A stretch of DNA of 31,997 bases from Candidatus Opitulatrix roisinitermitis. Its GTDB lineage: Bacteria; Actinomycetota; Actinomycetes; Actinomycetales; Bifidobacteriaceae. The notes under the pieces were generated by a model. It worked only from the letters and a program-made list of their open reading frames with translations. It searched no databases and was not told where the DNA came from. Below are positions 16,359 through 24,965 of the stretch, in pieces (position 1 is the stretch's first letter; every line of letters begins with the position of its first letter). The stretch spans positions 1 through 31,997 of the forward strand of contig JAITSD010000054.1 of the NCBI GenBank assembly GCA_031288055.1, in the 5' to 3' direction. Made by a program: the position numbers and the translations under genes.

Positions 16359-18100
16359 TTTAAAGAATAAATTTGTTCTTCTATTATATCTTTGTGTGAT
16401 TCAATAACTTTAGCTCTTTTAACTTTTTGTGAGGCGGTTAAAAGCTTATTATGTTCAGAAAAGTCCTCTGGTAAAACTACGAATTTTCTGATAGATTCAG
16501 CTTGGGAAACTAAATGATTAATATGATCTACAGCTCTTTGAACCTCTGCTAAAACAGCTGGATTTTTAACAGCTTCAAACATAGGCATATCGCTATCTAA
16601 ATTATTTTCACCTAACCATAATTTTAATTCGTCAGGGTCTAAGGTAATTAAAGCCGATATAAAAGGTTTTTTATCGCCTAAAACCACACATTGACTAATA
16701 ATTGGTCTAGAACGTACGCCCTCCTCGAGTATTTGAGGTGAAACATTTTTGCCACCTGCTGTCACAATTATATCTTTTTTGCGACCAGTTATAGTTATAT
16801 AGCCATCGTTGTCAATTTGGGCTAAATCACCCGTGTGAAACCAGCCGTTGAGGTTAGCTTCTTTGGTTATGTCTGGTAAATTATGATATTTAGCATTAAT
16901 TGATACGCCTTTTAGTAATAGTTCACCATCGGCAGATGTTTTGGCTTTTACGCCAGGCAGGGCAGTGCCCACAGTTCCTATTTTGGGAGCATTAGGTTTA
17001 TTCATACAAACTGGAGCTGAGGTTTCTGTCATACCATAGCCCTCAAGAACAGGTATACCAGCTCCTGTGAAAAAATGGATTAAATCTATATCTAATGGTG
17101 CCCCACCTGAAACGCAAAAGTCTAGATTATTGCCTAAAACAGCTCTAATTTTAGAATAAATTAATTTGTCAAATATTTGGTGTTTGATTTCTAGAGATAA
17201 TGATGGTTTTTGTTTATTAGCTTTGATTTGAGAGTATTGTTTAGCCACAGTTGTAGCTTGAGTAAAAACTTTGGCTTTTAGGCCTTTTGAAGCTTTATGA
17301 GATGAAGCATTATAAACTTTTTCCAAAATCCTTGGTACAACTAAAACATAAGTTGGCTTAAAGTGTCGCAAATCATCTAAAAGAGTTTTTATAGATCTAG
17401 ACATTCCAATTGTGCTAGTGCCAGCCACGCCAGTCAATTCAACATATCTGGCTAAAACATGAGCTAGTGGTAAAAACATTAATAATCTGGCGTTTTTGGC
17501 TAATAAAATCTCAGAATAGCCTTTACAGCCGTTATAAACGCAAGCACATAGGGCTTTATGAGTTAATTCAACGCCTTTTGGTCGTGAAGTAGATCCGGAA
17601 GTATAGACAATTGTGGCTATATCATTATCGTGTTTAGCTGTGCTTCTTTCCATAATTTCGGCAGTGCTAACTGATTCTCCTAGAGCTGATAAAATTTCTA
17701 CAGCGTGTTTATCAAAAAACCATTTAGGCACATTATCTGGACACCGTAAACCAATTTCCTCATTTTCTATAACAGCATATTTGATATTAGCATCCTCAAA
17801 AATGGCTTTAATCTGTTCAGCTGAGTCGGTTTCATATACGGGAACAGGTATTGCTCCAGCTGTCCAAATAGCAAAATCAAATAATGACCACTCATAACAG
17901 GTGTGAGAAATAATTGCTACGCTATCGCCGATTTTAACCCCCTTAGCTACCAATCCTTTAGCCACAGCTATAACTTGATCGTAAAATTGTTTAGCAGTAA
18001 CAATTTTCCAAGCGCCAGCTTCAAAATATTCAAATAAACTGCCATCAGGATCTCTTTTGACTCTGTCTTGCAAAATTGAAAATGTGTTAACTAAATTCAT
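16355..18100 (-). CDS. Long-chain fatty acid--CoA ligase (AMP-forming)
   Basis: A 581-residue adenylate-forming enzyme that activates a fatty acid through an acyl-AMP and usually transfers it to CoA. The AMP-binding P-loop is IVYTSGSTSRPKGVELTH (about 163-180). The later motifs GYGMTETSAP, GWFHTGDLAQIDNDGY and TGRKKDIIVTAGGKNVSP are complete, including the catalytic Lys region of the C-terminal domain. The pattern is closest to FadD15-type long-chain ligases. It follows valS by 6 nt with a GAAAGG Shine-Dalgarno that overlaps the valS stop, and overlaps uvrB by 4 nt. No fatty-acid synthesis gene is in view, so activation of scavenged fatty acids for lipids is a fair inference. Substrate length is not readable. 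Confidence 0.9.
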   Translation of the reverse strand: MNLVNTFSILQDRVKRDPDGSLFEYFEAGAWKIVTAKQFYDQVIAVAKGLVAKGVKIGDSVAIISHTCYEWSLFDFAIWTAGAIPVPVYETDSAEQIKAIFEDANIKYAVIENEEIGLRCPDNVPKWFFDKHAVEILSALGESVSTAEIMERSTAKHDNDIATIVYTSGSTSRPKGVELTHKALCACVYNGCKGYSEILLAKNARLLMFLPLAHVLARYVELTGVAGTSTIGMSRSIKTLLDDLRHFKPTYVLVVPRILEKVYNASSHKASKGLKAKVFTQATTVAKQYSQIKANKQKPSLSLEIKHQIFDKLIYSKIRAVLGNNLDFCVSGGAPLDIDLIHFFTGAGIPVLEGYGMTETSAPVCMNKPNAPKIGTVGTALPGVKAKTSADGELLLKGVSINAKYHNLPDITKEANLNGWFHTGDLAQIDNDGYITITGRKKDIIVTAGGKNVSPQILEEGVRSRPIISQCVVLGDKKPFISALITLDPDELKLWLGENNLDSDMPMFEAVKNPAVLAEVQRAVDHINHLVSQAESIRKFVVLPEDFSEHNKLLTASQKVKRAKVIESHKDIIEEQIYSLK

Positions 18101-18106
18101 AACATT

Positions 18107-20734
18107 TTACCTTTCTATTATTATAACTTTTCCCGATACTAAGATATTTGTATTCATTTCTATATATATAATATCACTCAAAATATTTCCAGAGGCTATT
18201 ATATCATTTTCAATTAATTTTAAATTGCGAATTATGTCTGGTTTAGCGGTAATTGATAGATTTTGTATAGGTGTTTTCATAGAAGCCTGAGCTTGAGTTT
18301 TTAAGCCGCGGATTTGAGAAATTATTTCACTGGCATTAGAAAAAATATTAGGTTCACTGTTGTTAGTTTTATTGGTTTTAGTAGCTTCAATATTCGGCGT
18401 AATTATAATTTCAGGCCATTTTTGGATATGGATTGATGAATTATGAAACCAAGACCAAGCCTCTTCTGTGACAAAAGGAGTGTATAAAGCAAACATTTTT
18501 AAAATAGTGCTTAAAGCTATATAAAGAGTGCTTTTAGCAGAGTTAATTTGTTTATTAGAAAAGGTTTCACCGCCATAAGCTCGATTTTTAACGAGTTCTA
18601 TATAATTATCACAGAAGTTCCAGAAAAAGTTTTCTATTAGTTCTAGAGCTTTGGCGTGGTCGTATTTTTCTAAAGCTGTTGTGGCCTTTTTAATGGCTAT
18701 ATTGAGTTCCTGTATAAGTGATATATCAAGTTTTTGAGTTAATTTATTAGTTAGAAATAAACTGTCGGCTTTATTTAAATTGTTAGTTCCAATTATATTT
18801 AAAACAAATTTGCTGGCATTTAATATTTTGGTGGCTAATTTTCGACCATTTTTCATTTGTTCCTCATCTAAAGGGGCGTCTATACCTAATTTGGAAGTAG
18901 CTGCCCAATATCTAACACCATCAGAGGAATATTTAATTAAAAGATCTTTAGGGGTTATAACATTACCTTTTGATTTAGACATTTTTTTTCTATCTGGATC
19001 TAAAATAAAGCCAGATAGTGCTGCAGTTTGCCAAGGAAGTTTATTAAATTGTAAATAAGACCTTACAATTGTGGAAAAGAGCCAGGTTCGAATAATATCT
19101 TGACCTTGCGGACGCAAATCAAAAGGATAGGTTTTGGCAAATAGTTCAGGATTGCCTAAGATATCATTAGGAATCATAGGAGTTAACGAACTAGTTGCCC
19201 AAGTGTCCATAATATCTTTTTCAGCTATAAAACCGTCAGCTTGCCCTCTCTGATTAGCTTTATAACCTTTTGGTATGTGTATTTCTGGATCAATGGGCAG
19301 ATCCTCATATTGAGGAGTTAATATTTCGTCATATAAAATTTCGTCTTGTGAATTAATTTTATACCAGATAGGAAAAGGCACCCCAAACCATCGCTGGCGA
19401 GAAATTAACCAATCACCTTTTAATCCCTCCACCCAGTTTTTATATCTGGCTGCCATATGTGATGGCTTGAAATTTAATTTCTCGCCAGCTCTTAATAATT
19501 TTTGTTGTAGTTTTTTATCAGTGCCGCCATTTTTTATATACCATTGACGAGATGAAACTATTTCTAGAGGTTTTTGGCCTTTTTCATAAAAATTAGTCAT
19601 TCTGACAGTTGGTTCAGGGTTGCCGATTAATAAATTACTGTCTTTTAAAGCCGTCACTATTATGTCTCTAGCTGTAAAAATAGTTTTTCCATTTATCTGT
19701 TGGGCAATTTTTTTAGCTTTACTATTGGTTAGCCAATTGACATTTTCGGTGATCAATCGGCCATTCTTAGACATAAGGCTTCTATTTGGCAAAGCCAGTT
19801 CTCGCCACCAAATAACATCTGTTAAATCGCCAAAAGTACAACACATAACTAAACCGGTACCTTTATCTATTTCAGCTAAAGGGTGAGCTAGTAAAGGAAC
19901 TTCCACATCAAATAATGGACTTTTAATGGTTTTTCCAAATAAACTTTTATATCGCGAATCGTCAGGGTGAGCAATAACCGCTACACAGGAAATTAGTAAT
20001 TCTGGGCGAGTGGTAGATATAATAATTGGTTTATTATTAGAAGCAAAAAAAGGTATAGAATAATAATGTCCAGCGTATTCTCTAGCTTCTAATTCAGCTT
20101 GTGCCACAGCTGTTTGAAAGGTTACATCCCAAAGAACAGGTGCTTGTCCTTGATAAGCTTCACCTCTTTGTAAATTTTCTAGAAAAAACCATTGTGCAAT
20201 GGTTCGGCTACGAGTATCAATTGTTTGATAAGTGTATCGCCAATCGGTGCTTAAACCTAAAAATTGCCATAAATCCTTAAATTGTTTTTCGTCTTGGCTA
20301 GATAATTTATTACATAATTCAATAAAGTTTTGACGACTTATTTTTTGATAATCAGCAATTTTAGTTGTTTTGCTTTTATTATTTGTAAGGCGGGGTTGGA
20401 AATCTTTTTGATAGTTTTTAGATGGGTCACAGATAACGCCATAGTAATTTTGTACGCGTCTTTCAGTGGGCAAACCATTGTCATCAAAACCCATAGGGTA
20501 AAAGACGCTAAATCCTTGCATCCTTTTGTAGCGAGCTATTATATCAGTATGTGTATAAGAAAAAACATGTCCTATATGAAGGGAACCAGAAACTGTGGGC
20601 GGCGGTGTATCAATAGAATAAATTTGGGTTTTTTCAACAGACTGATTAAAATAATAAATTTGCCAATTTTGCCATTGCTCAATCCAAGACTGTTCAATAT
20701 TATCAACAGTAGCCTTTTTAGGGATTGATTTCAT
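18107..20734 (-). CDS. valS: Valyl-tRNA synthetase
   Basis: A class Ia synthetase of 875 residues that charges tRNA-Val. The HIGH motif is at 53-56 (GSLHIGHVF) and KMSKS in RKKMSKSKGN near residue 585. The editing (CP1) domain lies between, followed by the anticodon-binding helical domain. The sequence DDNGLPTERRVQNYYGV resembles actinobacterial ValRS. The usual C-terminal coiled-coil arm is not evident; the protein ends with a short alpha/beta segment. ATG 20734 has no Shine-Dalgarno and fits a leaderless extended -10 promoter overlapped upstream by a perfect 17-bp palindrome. First gene of the valS, acyl-CoA ligase, uvrB operon. Confidence 0.96.
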   Translation of the reverse strand: MKSIPKKATVDNIEQSWIEQWQNWQIYYFNQSVEKTQIYSIDTPPPTVSGSLHIGHVFSYTHTDIIARYKRMQGFSVFYPMGFDDNGLPTERRVQNYYGVICDPSKNYQKDFQPRLTNNKSKTTKIADYQKISRQNFIELCNKLSSQDEKQFKDLWQFLGLSTDWRYTYQTIDTRSRTIAQWFFLENLQRGEAYQGQAPVLWDVTFQTAVAQAELEAREYAGHYYSIPFFASNNKPIIISTTRPELLISCVAVIAHPDDSRYKSLFGKTIKSPLFDVEVPLLAHPLAEIDKGTGLVMCCTFGDLTDVIWWRELALPNRSLMSKNGRLITENVNWLTNSKAKKIAQQINGKTIFTARDIIVTALKDSNLLIGNPEPTVRMTNFYEKGQKPLEIVSSRQWYIKNGGTDKKLQQKLLRAGEKLNFKPSHMAARYKNWVEGLKGDWLISRQRWFGVPFPIWYKINSQDEILYDEILTPQYEDLPIDPEIHIPKGYKANQRGQADGFIAEKDIMDTWATSSLTPMIPNDILGNPELFAKTYPFDLRPQGQDIIRTWLFSTIVRSYLQFNKLPWQTAALSGFILDPDRKKMSKSKGNVITPKDLLIKYSSDGVRYWAATSKLGIDAPLDEEQMKNGRKLATKILNASKFVLNIIGTNNLNKADSLFLTNKLTQKLDISLIQELNIAIKKATTALEKYDHAKALELIENFFWNFCDNYIELVKNRAYGGETFSNKQINSAKSTLYIALSTILKMFALYTPFVTEEAWSWFHNSSIHIQKWPEIIITPNIEATKTNKTNNSEPNIFSNASEIISQIRGLKTQAQASMKTPIQNLSITAKPDIIRNLKLIENDIIASGNILSDIIYIEMNTNILVSGKVIIIER

Positions 20735-20740
20735 AATTTT

Positions 20741-20768
20741 AGTATAACACCGACAGCATTTTTAACAA
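20741..20768 (-). promoter_or_regulatory. Leaderless promoter of the valS operon
   Basis: Extended -10 TGT-TATACT (20741-20749) ends 6 nt before ATG 20734. A -35-like TTGTTA (20763-20768) sits 16 nt upstream of the hexamer. The 15-nt string around the -10, GTTATACTAAAATTA, also occurs at the rpmE promoter. Confidence 0.6.
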
Positions 20769-20777
20769 TTTGTTAAA
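20761..20777. promoter_or_regulatory. 17-bp palindrome over the valS -35 region
   Basis: TTTAACAA-T-TTGTTAAA is a perfect dyad with 8-bp arms. It covers the -35-like element of valS, a position typical of a repressor operator. The protein that would bind is unknown, and it could instead be a chance feature of AT-rich DNA. Confidence 0.4.
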
Positions 20778-20844
20778 TTGCTATTTGTGGTTAATTTAAA
20801 TCAATCAAAAAAAATATTTTAATTTATAATTTTTAGCTATTAAA

Positions 20845-21540
20845 TTAAGCTTTATCCCCTTTAAAAATTAGTTTCATATTAGGGGAATAAATAGTTACAT
20901 CCCTAGGTGAAATTAAACCAGGTAGGCGGTTCCAAGCGTGATTTTCAATATCAATACCTTGGCTTTCCCAAGCAGCCCAAGCTAGTTCAGAACAATACCA
21001 TTTTTTAGTATTTGGCGAATTCGAATAACTAAAGTATTTGAAAGTATAAGGTTTACCTAATTGAGAAACTTCAAAATTGGCAACAGCTACGCCTTGGGAA
21101 AAAGTTGCATTAGGATCTCTGTATATAGATATTTTATTATCATCGACTCTTTGATCATCCAGCACTCCTCTGACTACACCATCAGCTACGAAATGGCTAT
21201 GTGAAAGAAACATAGATGATTCAATAATGCGAATATAATCTTTATCTAGCGTTGGATCGTGAAAAATACCTTCTACAGTTAATATATGACCGGTTAATCC
21301 GCCAAAACCAGTACCCTCAAAAATTACATCGCCAGGTTGGACTTTATTCAATAAATCGTATTTACTGTAATTAGGTACTTGTGGCAAAGTTGTGCCTGTG
21401 TTATCATACCAAGATAAATTGCTATAACCAGCACTAAATAACGAGCTGGCTTGAGCTGGTTGTGGGGACACAAACAATGACCCGACCATCATTGCTAAAC
21501 CTGCTACTATGACTAAAAATAAAGAATTAATCTTTTTCAT
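20845..21540 (-). CDS. Secreted YiiX/NlpC-like (permuted papain-fold) cysteine hydrolase
   Basis: From ATG 21540 this is a 231-residue protein with a signal peptide (1-31, cleavage after PAQA). An in-frame TTG at 21561 would add seven residues, but the GAAAGGTGA Shine-Dalgarno lies inside that extension, so ATG 21540 is the start. The mature part has PGDVIFEG, then His85 (GLTGHILTVEG), Glu107 (RIIESS) and Cys183 (WYCSELAWAAWES). This His-first, Cys-last order is that of the permuted NlpC/P60 group that includes YiiX (C92 peptidases) and lecithin-retinol-type enzymes. Members cut peptides, amides or lipid esters. Here a wall peptide or a surface lipid is plausible; the substrate is unknown. 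It stands as a single gene between valS and the divergent ileS. Confidence 0.8.
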   Translation of the reverse strand: MKKINSLFLVIVAGLAMMVGSLFVSPQPAQASSLFSAGYSNLSWYDNTGTTLPQVPNYSKYDLLNKVQPGDVIFEGTGFGGLTGHILTVEGIFHDPTLDKDYIRIIESSMFLSHSHFVADGVVRGVLDDQRVDDNKISIYRDPNATFSQGVAVANFEVSQLGKPYTFKYFSYSNSPNTKKWYCSELAWAAWESQGIDIENHAWNRLPGLISPRDVTIYSPNMKLIFKGDKA

Positions 21541-21571
21541 ATACTTATTTTCACCTTTCAATTGTCTATTT

Positions 21572-21577
21572 ATTATA
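21572..21577 (-). promoter_or_regulatory. -10 box of the cysteine hydrolase gene
   Basis: A perfect TATAAT on the minus strand predicts a start of transcription near 21565 and a leader of about 25 nt containing the GAAAGGTGA Shine-Dalgarno. The -35 is weak. Confidence 0.45.
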
Positions 21578-21722
21578 AACTATATTTACCTATTTAAACT
21601 AATTAACATTAGTCTACCATAGTTTACATAAATAGTTAAATATAATAACTTGAAAATAATAATTAAATATTTTTTTACAACAAAAAATACTATAGGTTTA
21701 GGGAATTTGACTATTTACTATA

Positions 21723-21731
21723 TGTTAAACT
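21723..21731 (+). promoter_or_regulatory. Extended -10 of a leaderless promoter, ileS-cca
   Basis: TGT-TAAACT ends 6 nt before ATG 21738. A TTGACT at 21707-21712 looks like a -35, but its 13-nt spacing is too short for normal use. Confidence 0.6.
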
Positions 21732-21737
21732 ATATGT

Positions 21738-24700
21738 ATGCTATACCCTTTGAATAATTTGGTTTCAGATATACCCTCTACGCCTGATTTTTCAAAGTTA
21801 GAATTAACTATTCTTGAATTTTGGCAAAATAATGATATTTTTCAAAAGAGTATACAAAATCGTCAAGGTCAAACTGAGTTTGTTTTTTATGATGGTCCTC
21901 CTTTTGCTAACGGTTTGCCACATTATGGACATCTTTTAACAGGTTATGTTAAAGATGTTATTCCGCGTTATCAAACTATGAAAGGTCAAAAAGTTGAAAG
22001 GCGTTTCGGTTGGGACACACATGGTTTACCAGCCGAATTAGAGGCTATGCGAGAGTTAGGTATCACTAGTAAAGATGAAATTGTTAAAATGGGTATTGAA
22101 AAATTTAATCAAGCATGCCAAAAAAGTGTTTTAAAATATACTCAAGAATGGCAAGATTATGTTAATCGACAAGCACGCTGGGTAGATTTTGATAATCAAT
22201 ATAAAACACTTGATTTATCTTATATGGAATCAGTTATTTGGGCTTTTAAAGAACTTTATAAAAAAGGTTTAGCTTATGAGGGCTTTAGGGTTTTACCATA
22301 TTGTTGGCAAGATCAAACGCCTTTAAGTAATCATGAGTTAAGAATGGATGACGAAGTTTATCAAAACCGTCAAGATAACACTGTAACAGTGGCTGCTAAA
22401 TTGCAAGATGATGAGGCTTTTTTATTGGTCTGGACGACGACACCTTGGACTTTACCAACTAATTTTGCTGTGGCAGTGGGTTTGGATATAGATTATGTTT
22501 TAGTTGAGGTAAAAACTGGCGATTTTGCTGATTATAAGTTTATTTTAGCTAAGGAATTATTATTAAATTATAAAAAACAGTTGGGTAATGATTATCAAAT
22601 TGTTAAAACTTATAAAGGTAAAGATTTAATAGGTCGAAAATATTATCCTATATTTGATTATTTTACTGACAAAAATAGTGACAATTATGCGGGTGACAAG
22701 GCCTGGGAGGTGGTTGAAGGAGATTTTGTTACTACCACTGAGGGCACAGGTTTAGTCCATTTAGCACCTTATGGAGAAGATGATATGATAGTTTTGAATC
22801 GGCAAAAAATTAAGCCGATTTTATCAATTGATGAAGCGGCAGTTTTTACAGATATTGTGCCTGATTATGCCGGCAAACAAGTTTTTCAAGCTAATAATTT
22901 AATTGTTAGGGATTTACGAACTGCTGCAGGTCCGCATTCTAAACAAAGCGTTAAACCCATTTTAGTTAAAGAGCAGTCTATGGTTCATTCCTATCCACAT
23001 TGTTGGCGGTGTCGTCAACCTTTAATTTATAAGCCAGTTTCATCATGGTTTGTTAAAGTTACGGCTATAAAAGATAATTTATTGGAATTAAATAAAACTA
23101 TAAATTGGTTTCCAAGTAATGTTAAAGATGGACAATTTGGTAAATGGTTAGCCAATGCTAGAGATTGGTCTATTTCTCGTAATCGTTATTGGGGTTCACC
23201 AATTCCGGTTTGGGTAAGCGATAATCCTAATTTCCCCAGAGTAGATGTTTATGGTTCTTTAAAAGAATTAGAAAAGGATTTTGGGGTTAAGGTTGATAAT
23301 TTACATAGACCTTATATTGATAAATTAACTAGACCTAACCCCGATGATCCAAGTGGTCAAAGTATTATGCACCGAATAACAGATGTTTTTGATTGTTGGT
23401 TTGAATCTGGTGCTATGCCTTTTGCTTCAGTGCATTATCCTTTTGCTAATGCCGAATGGTTTAATAAACATTACCCTTGTGATTTCATTGTGGAATATAT
23501 TGGCCAAACGCGTGGCTGGTTTTATACTATGCATGTTTTAGCAGGAGCCCTTTTTAATTGTCAGGCTTTTAAAAATTGTTTATGCCATGGTATAGTTTTA
23601 GGTTCTGATGGTCAAAAAATGTCTAAATCATTGCGAAATTATCCTGATGTCAATACTATTTTTACTAAAAATGGCTCAGATGCTATGCGTTGGTTTTTGA
23701 TGTCATCATCAATTTTAAAGGGCGGTAATTTATCAGTTACTGAGCAAGCTATTTATGATGCCACTCGCACAGTTATGTTGCCACTTTGGAACTCATATTA
23801 TTTTTTCACTCTTTATGCTAATGCGGCAAATTGTCAAAAAGGTTATTTAGCTAAAAAAGTTACAAAATCACAATTTAATAATTTAGATTTTATGGATAAA
23901 TATATTTTGGCAAAATTAGATAGTTTAATTAGTCAAGTTGATAATTTATTGGCTGAATTTGATATTGCTACAGCTTGTGAAAAGTTTAGGGATTTTTTAG
24001 ATATTTTGACTAATTGGTATATACGAACTAATCGTGACAGATTTTGGCAAGAGGATACTAAAGCTTTTGACACTCTCTGGACTGTTTTAGAAAGATTAAC
24101 ACGGGCTATATCACCTTTATTGCCTTATGAAGCAGAAATTATTTGGCAAGGTTTAACTGGCGGTCTTTCAGTTCATTTAGCCAATTATCCATCGTCATTA
24201 TCAATTAATCAAGGGTTAGATGATGAAACTATTAGGGCTGTTGATAAAGTTAGAGAAATTATTAGCGTGGTTCATTCTTTACGTAAAAAAAATAATCTGC
24301 GAGTTAGACAGCCTTTAGCAGATTTATCAATTATAGTGCCAAAATCAGACAATATTAAACAATTTATTGATCTTATGGCTGATGAATTAAATATTAAAGA
24401 AATTAAATTACAATCTTTAACCGATGTTTCAAAAGTTTATTTTGGTATACAAGATAAATTAACTATTAATGCTAGAGTTTTAGGTCCCCGAATTGGTCAG
24501 CAAGTGCAAGAAGTTATAAGAGCTTCCAAAGAGGGAGCTTATAGAGTTAGTGATTCGTCTAAAAAAAGGGTTGAAGTGCAAATATCTAATGATCAAATAA
24601 TTGAATTGGTTACTGGAGAATATATTTTGGAATCTGTTTTAGAATCTCGAAATGGTGAGACAACTGGTAAAGAGCAAAAAGCAGCTAGTATGCTAGATAA

Positions 24701-24965
24701 CGGCGGTTTTGTAATTTTGAATCTATCTTTAAATGATGATTTGATTGCTGAGGGAGATACAAGAGATTTAATTCGAGATATTCAAGATATGCGAAAAAAT
24801 CAGGGGTTAGAAGTTACAGATAGAATTAAATTAGATTTGGGCTTGCCAGCTAATAAATTAGATTCTATGGCTAGTTTTAAAGATTTAATAGCGGCAGAGA
24901 CTTTAGCGGTGTCGGTTAATATATTACCAACCACTAAACAGGAGATAAGGCTTGAAAAAGTTTGA
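21738..24965 (+). CDS. ileS: Isoleucyl-tRNA synthetase, long type
   Basis: A class Ia synthetase of 1075 residues that charges tRNA-Ile. HIGH appears as HYGH (62-65, NGLPHYGHLL), KMSKS near 627-631 (DGQKMSKSLRN), with a CP1 editing domain between. The zinc-like CWRCRQPLIYK motif lies inside the CP1 region rather than at the C-terminus. The protein is longer than E. coli IleRS (about 940) and carries an extended C-terminal part. These traits match the eukaryote-like IleRS2 class, also found in Actinobacteria and known for low mupirocin sensitivity. The HYGH order is canonical, not the swapped GxHH form. It starts at ATG 21738 from a leaderless promoter, and its TGA end overlaps the cca start. 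Confidence 0.96.
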   Translation: MLYPLNNLVSDIPSTPDFSKLELTILEFWQNNDIFQKSIQNRQGQTEFVFYDGPPFANGLPHYGHLLTGYVKDVIPRYQTMKGQKVERRFGWDTHGLPAELEAMRELGITSKDEIVKMGIEKFNQACQKSVLKYTQEWQDYVNRQARWVDFDNQYKTLDLSYMESVIWAFKELYKKGLAYEGFRVLPYCWQDQTPLSNHELRMDDEVYQNRQDNTVTVAAKLQDDEAFLLVWTTTPWTLPTNFAVAVGLDIDYVLVEVKTGDFADYKFILAKELLLNYKKQLGNDYQIVKTYKGKDLIGRKYYPIFDYFTDKNSDNYAGDKAWEVVEGDFVTTTEGTGLVHLAPYGEDDMIVLNRQKIKPILSIDEAAVFTDIVPDYAGKQVFQANNLIVRDLRTAAGPHSKQSVKPILVKEQSMVHSYPHCWRCRQPLIYKPVSSWFVKVTAIKDNLLELNKTINWFPSNVKDGQFGKWLANARDWSISRNRYWGSPIPVWVSDNPNFPRVDVYGSLKELEKDFGVKVDNLHRPYIDKLTRPNPDDPSGQSIMHRITDVFDCWFESGAMPFASVHYPFANAEWFNKHYPCDFIVEYIGQTRGWFYTMHVLAGALFNCQAFKNCLCHGIVLGSDGQKMSKSLRNYPDVNTIFTKNGSDAMRWFLMSSSILKGGNLSVTEQAIYDATRTVMLPLWNSYYFFTLYANAANCQKGYLAKKVTKSQFNNLDFMDKYILAKLDSLISQVDNLLAEFDIATACEKFRDFLDILTNWYIRTNRDRFWQEDTKAFDTLWTVLERLTRAISPLLPYEAEIIWQGLTGGLSVHLANYPSSLSINQGLDDETIRAVDKVREIISVVHSLRKKNNLRVRQPLADLSIIVPKSDNIKQFIDLMADELNIKEIKLQSLTDVSKVYFGIQDKLTINARVLGPRIGQQVQEVIRASKEGAYRVSDSSKKRVEVQISNDQIIELVTGEYILESVLESRNGETTGKEQKAASMLDNGGFVILNLSLNDDLIAEGDTRDLIRDIQDMRKNQGLEVTDRIKLDLGLPANKLDSMASFKDLIAAETLAVSVNILPTTKQEIRLEKV

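Noticed and set aside
20330..20728. 132-residue plus-strand open frame opposite valS
   Set aside because: It lies wholly antisense to a full-length ValRS, has no start signal and resembles no family.
21541..21561. TTG 21561 as start of the cysteine hydrolase
   Set aside because: The GAAAGGTGA Shine-Dalgarno lies within the added codons, and ATG 21540 begins a normal signal peptide.
21707..21712. TTGACT as -35 of ileS
   Set aside because: It is only 13 nt from the -10 hexamer, too short for a working pair.
21541..21737. T-box riboswitch upstream of ileS
   Set aside because: No T-box consensus, specifier stem or terminator is visible, and the -10 box 6 nt before ATG leaves no leader.
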